Of a stretch of 64,000 bases of DNA, positions 58,440 through 64,000 are shown piece by piece. The translations under genes were made by a program, and so were the position numbers. How positions within the stretch are numbered: position 1 is the first letter of the stretch; every line of letters begins with the position of its first letter. The DNA comes from Mermis nigrescens (lineage: Eukaryota > Nematoda > Enoplea > Mermithida > Mermithidae): assembly GCA_036768485.1 (NCBI GenBank), contig JAVLUZ010000644.1, positions 1 to 64,000 of the forward strand. The letters run 5' to 3'. Below the pieces are notes generated by a model. That model made no database searches, was not told the DNA's origin, and saw nothing but the letters and a program-made list of their open reading frames with translations.

Positions 58440-59024
58440 CAAAATAATTTCAAAGAACACTTATGGAAATCAGGCTTGTTTTAAACTCTTCGATGCGCGT
58501 ATATTTATTTTATCTATGCCTGCAGCCAGTTATGAAGCAGGTTTAATTACCAACTTGAAGCGATTCTTTCTGTTTTTTTCATTAGGTATTCCTTTTGATT
58601 TTTAGTATTAAATTTTATTTTTGGAATAAAATTCTAGTTGCTTCATTAGATACTTCATCAGCATAACTATTTTCTCTATTTAACTGATTAACGTAAATAT
58701 AGTACACCAGGTTGAATAGTTTTATCTTTTCTTCTTGTGTTCAAGTTAATTTTTTTATTTTGCTGTTTGGATCAATATTATCCTCTGATCAGGTCCAAAA
58801 GTGCACGTAGGGATTCGGGTTTTTGGATACGTGTACCTAAGAATGGAAAAATGGGAAATATTTCGAGGCAAATATGGCAAAGTAAAGGCTAAAAATGGAT
58901 GAATCTCATAAATTTTTCGCAAAAGTCTTCAAAATTATTGACTTGAAACTTTGCATTAACGTAGTTTTTGTACTACTTTAGCATTTCTATTATTTTGTAG
59001 GTCATTTTGACTCAAAAAGTTTGA
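58440..59024. other. Non-coding stretch
   Basis: Probably intron of the EGF gene. The last 250 bp resemble family E remnants (CGCAAAAGTCTTCAAAATT, CATTTTGACTCAAAAAG). Confidence 0.35.
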
Positions 59025-59672
59025 CTGGCCAGTAGGGTTGTGCCGGGTACCCGGACCCGAATAGCCGGGTACCCGGCTAAAATTTTGGACCCGGACCCGG
59101 ACCCGACAATCCTAAATTTCTGGATCCGTGCCCGGACCCGGCTGTATCCATAAACTTGGACCCGGATCCGGATCCGGACCCGCCTTCAATATGGTGTCGG
59201 GTCCGGGTCCAAATATATAATGCACGCATTGCAGAAATCTTGAAAAACAACGAAAAATGACGTAGGCTTAAAAACAGGCAAATAGATCATTTTCAACATT
59301 TTAATCAACTCAGTAACAAATTGATGGCCTCATCAAACATTGAAATTTAAGGTGACAAATAGTAATAATGTGACAAATATTGGCGCTATATTAAAGCCGA
59401 AGCCATGTCTCTTGGGCGTGACACAATAGCAATATAAAGCATGGTTTAAGTTATTTATTGATGCACTTTTAGTAACAATACGCGTTAGCAGAGGCGGGGG
59501 AGGTGGCGACCGCCCCCCCATTGGCCAAAAATATTTGGCGAGATAATGAATGGGTATGCAATTTGCAATGATTTTTGGCCGTCAATGACCATAATTTCTC
59601 AAATTTATCCGACGCTACGCGCCGGATGATACCTATTAATGACATTTATTTGCTTTCTTTGCGATCTGGAAG

Positions 59673-60046
59673 CACTTTTTTTGAATCGGCAAAAATTATT
59701 CCCAATGTACAAAGACTTTTCGGGACCGTCTTTGTACACGAACAAGATTTTTGGGAAGTCAAAACCCGCAAAAAAGGTCAGAACTTCGCAGAAATTTTCG
59801 GTGCTTCGTGCCGAAATGAGTAATTGTGTGTCCTATATATCTTTAAAATAGCAGAAATCGCATTTCGCAAGGAAAAATGTCAAATTTTTCGGCGCTTCGC
59901 GCCGTTTAAAGACGATTCTTAATTCGCTACTAAAGGTCGAACGACTCTACTACACTAAAGCCGCTACCGTACTATATCATAGCACCCAAAAATTTGTGTG
60001 TACAAAATGTACAACGACTTAAACGGACCTTGTACAAAAAACACTG
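59673..60046 (-). mobile_element. MITE family B, copy 6, inside the hAT element
   Basis: A 374-bp reverse copy from CACTTTTTTTGAATCGGC to TTGTACAAAAAACACTG. The flanking 8-mers TCTGGAAG / CCTGTACG match only 5/8, so the TSD has decayed or the copy is rearranged. Palindrome present (TTCGGCGCTTCGCGCCG). Confidence 0.82.
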
Positions 60047-60486
60047 CCTGTACGCCATTTTCTGTTCATGTAGGTTTCAAATCAATTTTAATTGCAGAAA
60101 CAGCTATTTTTGCATAGTTTTCTTCTAATTTCAATTAAAAATTTCGATGTTTCGCATCAAATGCTATAAATACAGGAAATCAAGCAGTAAATCATGCTTC
60201 TAGACGTCTATCCACCTTAATTTCACTAAATTTTCCGGCGCTTCGCGCCAGATTTTTGTTAAAGTCAAAGAAATTTAATTCTTTTTTCGCACAAAATTGT
60301 CGAAAATTCCAAAATTTTTAGAAAAAATATTGCGTCAATAGTGATTTTATGTAAAAGTATTCGATGTAAAATACCGAAAAAATGCTATTTCACGCGTTAA
60401 GAGCAAATTTTTGGGCCTATTTTTGACTGTTTTTGGAAAAATTGGAATCAGGCACGTAACTGGCCGTCCTATTTTGGGTTGCCAAC

Positions 60487-61166
60487 CAAACGTGGGCAGC
60501 AAGAAAATTCTGGGGGGTGCAAGATTTTTCAAAGGTCAAGAAATAGCCTTAAAAGTGGTGGTATGCATACATGCACAGTATGGGAATTCTGGGGGGGGGG
60601 TGAAACCCTGAAGTGCCTTTTTTGGGCCCTAAAATGGCCGGTACGCGTTAAAAAACATCGTTTTTTGGCGTTTCTGACGATACTCTATCCTTCTAGAGCA
60701 AGAAATCATGAAAAAAATTTCGAAAAGAGTCGAATAAATTGACCAATATATCGCTTAAAACATGAATATATGGCGCGAAGCTGCAGAAAATTTGGCGATT
60801 TTGAGCAAATAGATAGCCCAAAACCCTTAAAAAGACACTTTTTCTACCAATTTTCAGGTAAGTTTAGGAAACTTTTTGAAAAATCGCCAATTCTGGAGTG
60901 GGGGGAGTGAAAAATTTTTTTGCGGGGGTGAAAAATGATTCTGCGGGGGGGGGTGAAACCCCCAAGATCATGTTTGGTGGTATGGCGAAAAAACACCATT
61001 TTTCGACGTTTCTCATTGAGCACTATCTATTGGCGTCAAAAAAATTGCGAAAAAACGAAAAAAATTTATAAAAATTGAATTCTGGGGGGGTATTTTGATT
61101 TCTGGGGGGGGGTATTTCGGTCTCTCGGAGGTGCATTCCCCCCAAACCCCCCTACGCCCAGGTGTG
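60487..61166 (+). mobile_element. MITE family D, copy 4 (nested level 3)
   Basis: From CAAACGTGGGCAGCAAG to ACGCCCAGGTGTG; TSD TTGCCAAC / GTGCCAAC (7/8) inside family G. The element is itself split by a family A copy. Confidence 0.88.
60566..60976 (+). mobile_element. MITE family A, copy 10 (nested level 4)
   Basis: A 411-bp copy from CATACATGCACAGTATGGG to GATCATGTTTG with a perfect TSD, GTGGTATG (60558-60565, 60977-60984), formed from family D sequence. It is the youngest layer of the stack. Confidence 0.93.
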
Positions 61167-61727
61167 GTGCCAACACCAATTTTGGGGGGACTAAGCTCCA
61201 TAAGGGCCAAAAATAGCACAGAATAATGTTTAGAAAGTTCTATTTTTCCGATTTTTCTGAATTTTGCGAGGTGTCCGGCCCCCTCGTTCCCCCCAGAGAT
61301 ACGTGCCTGGTTGGGATACCGCCCTCCCTTAGGAAAATCCTAGATGCGCCACTGCGCGTTAGCATATTACAAGCGTCTATGGAGACGTTCTTTTGGGGTC
61401 GTGCTGCTCACACCAACAGGCATGTTGCAACTTAGTGCACTGCTGTTTGTTTGCTTATTCCTTTGTACCACCATTCCTGAACTGAACCTATCCTGAAACA
61501 AAGAAACTAACAAATAAATGTGCAAGCATGCGGACATGAGGGAAAAATTGATAGGATATGGTGGTTTGGTAGGTACCACACAATGTTATGTTAACGGACC
61601 CGGACCCGAAATTGATAGAAATTTTGGACCCGGACCCGGACCCGTACCCGACTTTCCTAAAATGTTGGACCCGGACCCGGACCCGAATTTTCGAAAAAAG
61701 TGGACCCGGCACAACCCTACTGGCCAG

Positions 61728-64000
61728 TGACTATGTGCATCTTTGGTTCATATGTCTGATAAAAGTACCTTTAGCCGCAAATTTACATATAACGGCTCGA
61801 AATTTCGGTTGGGAGTCTCCGGCCATTTTTAGAGGAGAAGGGCGTAAATTACCTTCAACTTTTGGCCAAAAAACGCCTAAAAACAGTCCAAAATTTAAAT
61901 TTTTCCGTATTTATAAATTAAATTATAATTATGATTATAGTCTGTTCCGCACAAGTTTGGACATAAATTTTAAAAACCATTTCCGATAATACGCTGCCAG
62001 ATTGCGATTATAGCATTGATTTGCTATACATATAATTATCGTAATCCGTCGGCTTACTTTCGAAAAAATTCGTAAAATTTTATACCCAAACTTTTGTGAA
62101 ACAGACTATAGGAGTATGTAACTATGATTTAAGGGAAATAAGCCGCTTTCTATGCGACGATTCGCAATTACTTTGTGATTATTTTCTATAATCAAAATTA
62201 TTTCTAGCATTTTATGAATTTAAAGAAAAGTGAAATTAACGACACCACATCAAAAGTCTCTGTCGACTTAAATATAATACACCGTGGACTCACTCACATA
62301 TGAATTTATATATGAACTTAATGCAACAAATAGTAATCTAAGCTTTCCTCCTGCATTTTTGCAGATGAAACTCACTAAATATTGTTATTTCATCGATGAA
62401 GCTGTAGCTAATGCTTTAAATCGAATGCTCAATTAAAGTACGATAGAAATTAAAAGCTACGTTAAAGTATCGGAAAACATTTTTAGCAAAATGTTTAATT
62501 GTCCAAATATAGCGCAAATTCGGTTCATATCTTTTTAAGAGTTATTGTAACGGAAATTTGCATAAGTAAGTATTTTGCATATTTGTGTCAGCATGGTGGA
62601 GATGAATTTACGAAATTAAAGCGACTTACGATCTTATCTAGTTATATCCCTTAGCTTTAGAAATTATTGGAAAATGTAAATTTTTTAAAGTGGAATTATG
62701 GAATTCTGAGCAGTTTTTGCGAAGATCTGCTAAGCTAGGTTATAGATGAGTTCAGTCCTGATCCCTTCATGCGCATACGAATATAGCTAGCTAGCCAGCC
62801 AGCCACTGTACCTCTTTTGATTTCTCACAGCGCTTTTTTCATTCTATCGTTTGAAACTAAATCAAAATTGCCAAAAAATAGCCCATTCAGTGTGATTCAG
62901 GCTTGATTCCTTTTTTGGCTACGTTGTTTCCCTCTATGCGAGATTAATGAGCTGCGTTACGAAATGCAAATCGAATTACGCCACTACGCTTTCAAATAAA
63001 TACCGCGTACCACGTTTCTTTCGGATGGTTGCGGAATGCGTTTTTTGCTTTTATCGAAAATAACTTATTGTTTACGCTTAGAACGAGAGCATTGCTTCAT
63101 TCAATCAATTTCATGCGCTTTGCGCACTATCGCAATTTGTTACGCGACCATTATTTGTTACTGCTTAGGCCGAATGGCTGCTTTTAGCTCAACGAACAAC
63201 TGCGATTTGATAGATAAAAAATAAGTTCCTACACCTACTTATCTTATTCCGGCATTCGATGCGCTTCGCTTGCGATTTAATGCATTTGTTGCGTGCTCTT
63301 TGCAAATTATCCTCAGCCGACTCGGACCACATTTAGCTTTGAGCTTTTACCTACTGTAGGCCAGGCATGTAATAGCTCAAAATTTTGTTGAGGCTAGGCG
63401 GCCATTTTTAGGATTTGAGGTAAATTATCTTCAATTTTTGGCCAAAAATGGCAAAAGGATACGTAAAAAAGGCCAAAAAACGCAAGTTTTTTGCCAAAAA
63501 TGGGGAGCGGCGGTCAAAATCTCTGGATTTGAGGGGAAGGGGACGGCTAACATTGGTTTGAAGGACTCCTCAATCCCTATCTTACATGTGTAGGCTCTTG
63601 TGTTCTGTTAGTGGAAATCGATTCTTCGATTCGGGTATGCGATTTGAATTACCCTCTTCTCATTTCTATGTACGGTTTATATCAGGAATGCTCGAGTTTG
63701 GTCGAATATTTTGATCCTTAACTTAAATTTTTCCAAGTCGTTTGACTGATTTCATCCCGTTAACGATAAATTCAGTTACGAGAAATATTTTTATTATTCA
63801 AAAATTGGGATAATCTTTATTTCAAAAGAATAAGAGACCCGTCATTACTTTATTCTCTAAAAGAAATCAGGCATAAGTATACAAAGAGGGACTCATAATT
63901 TCTGTACGCACAAAACATGCTTACGTTATTAATGACTTAATGCGACAAAGCCTATCTTTAAGACTTCAAAAAAGATTTCATAATGACATTTTTTTCTGCA
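61728..64000. other. Mostly unrecognised sequence to window end
   Basis: Two short segments (61800-61880 and 63400-63590) share GGCCATTTTTAG and CTTCAA(T/C)TTTTGGCCAAAAA with 36660-36730, a further dispersed repeat. 62000-63350 shows no repeat or exon; I looked for a continuing EGF exon and found none. Confidence 0.4.

Larger units (their letters stand above)
60449..61309 (+). mobile_element. MITE family G, copy 3 (nested level 2)
   Basis: Ends CAGGCACGTAACTGGCCG and AGAGATACGTGCCTG. Flanks ATTGGAAT / GTTGGGAT (6/8). Split by the D4 element at 60487-61166; the remaining halves total about 175 bp and match G1. Confidence 0.83.
59033..61719. mobile_element. hAT element with CCCGGAC subterminal repeats
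   Basis: A 2687-bp element with TIR TAGGGTTGTGCCGGGT at both ends and a perfect 8-bp TSD, CTGGCCAG, at 59025-59032 and 61720-61727. Next to each TIR lie arrays of GGACCCGGACCCG (59050-59215 and 61595-61705). TAGGG end and 8-bp TSD fit hAT. No transposase can be read; without the nested insertions about 1.45 kb remains. Confidence 0.9.

Noticed and set aside
59036..61727. TGGCCA as a 6-bp target duplication for the CCCGGAC element
   Set aside because: Shifting the border by two bases gives TAGGG ends and a perfect 8-bp duplication CTGGCCAG, which fits a known superfamily better.
58067..64000. A further EGF exon in the right end of the window
   Set aside because: No phase-1 frame with the expected cysteine spacing was found.

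Overview
The window is nuclear DNA from a multicellular eukaryote. It is AT-rich with long introns and intergenic DNA. The only convincing protein-coding signal is a few short exons with GT..AG borders: the last exon of an ARL2-type small GTPase, the end of a secreted Kunitz-domain protein, and four consecutive exons of a secreted or membrane EGF-domain protein. Kunitz and EGF modules together with a CR1/jockey-like non-LTR retrotransposon point to an animal, most likely an invertebrate. I cannot name the species.

Layout. 1-2500: one possible first exon and a MITE. 2500-6900: a palindrome-bearing satellite, then a 21-bp minisatellite. 7280-8930: a tRNA-derived SINE and a three-copy 468-bp tandem repeat. 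10.5 kb: ARL2 terminal exon. 15.6-17.4 kb: two exons and poly(A) signal of a Kunitz gene. 18.6-21.5 kb: a nearly complete non-LTR element. 22.9-24.8 kb: two hAT-type elements abutting at one 8-bp target. 28-29.5 kb: a foldback element. 35.4-37.1 kb: weak hydrophobic ORFs. 38.7-45.3 kb: a nest of foldback elements with minisatellite arms, one of which splits an ORF. 51.7-58.1 kb: the EGF-protein gene, whose introns are full of MITEs. 59-61.7 kb: a hAT element carrying a three-deep stack of later insertions.

Most of the window is mobile DNA. From repeat ends and target-site duplications (TSDs) I defined several families. A, C, D, F and G are 130-680 bp MITEs; each has at least one copy flanked by an exact or 7/8-matched 8-bp TSD, and they share an end plan of a short CA-starting terminus followed by a G-run. 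B and K are MITEs with CAGTG ends and 8-bp TSDs, so hAT type. There are two longer hAT elements with TAGGG or TAGTG ends. The foldback elements (FBa-FBe) have arms of private minisatellite in inverted orientation, mostly GAT/GGT-starting ends, and 8-9 bp TSDs where these can be read. A GC-rich palindrome, core GGCGCGAAGCGCC, recurs inside the satellite and inside several otherwise unrelated families.

The host genes are all on the + strand, except one doubtful minus-strand ORF near 46 kb. No operon-like organisation is visible and the genes have no evident functional link. All coordinates were read by eye. Family membership, TSDs and exon borders are direct readings; superfamily names are inference from TIR and TSD rules.
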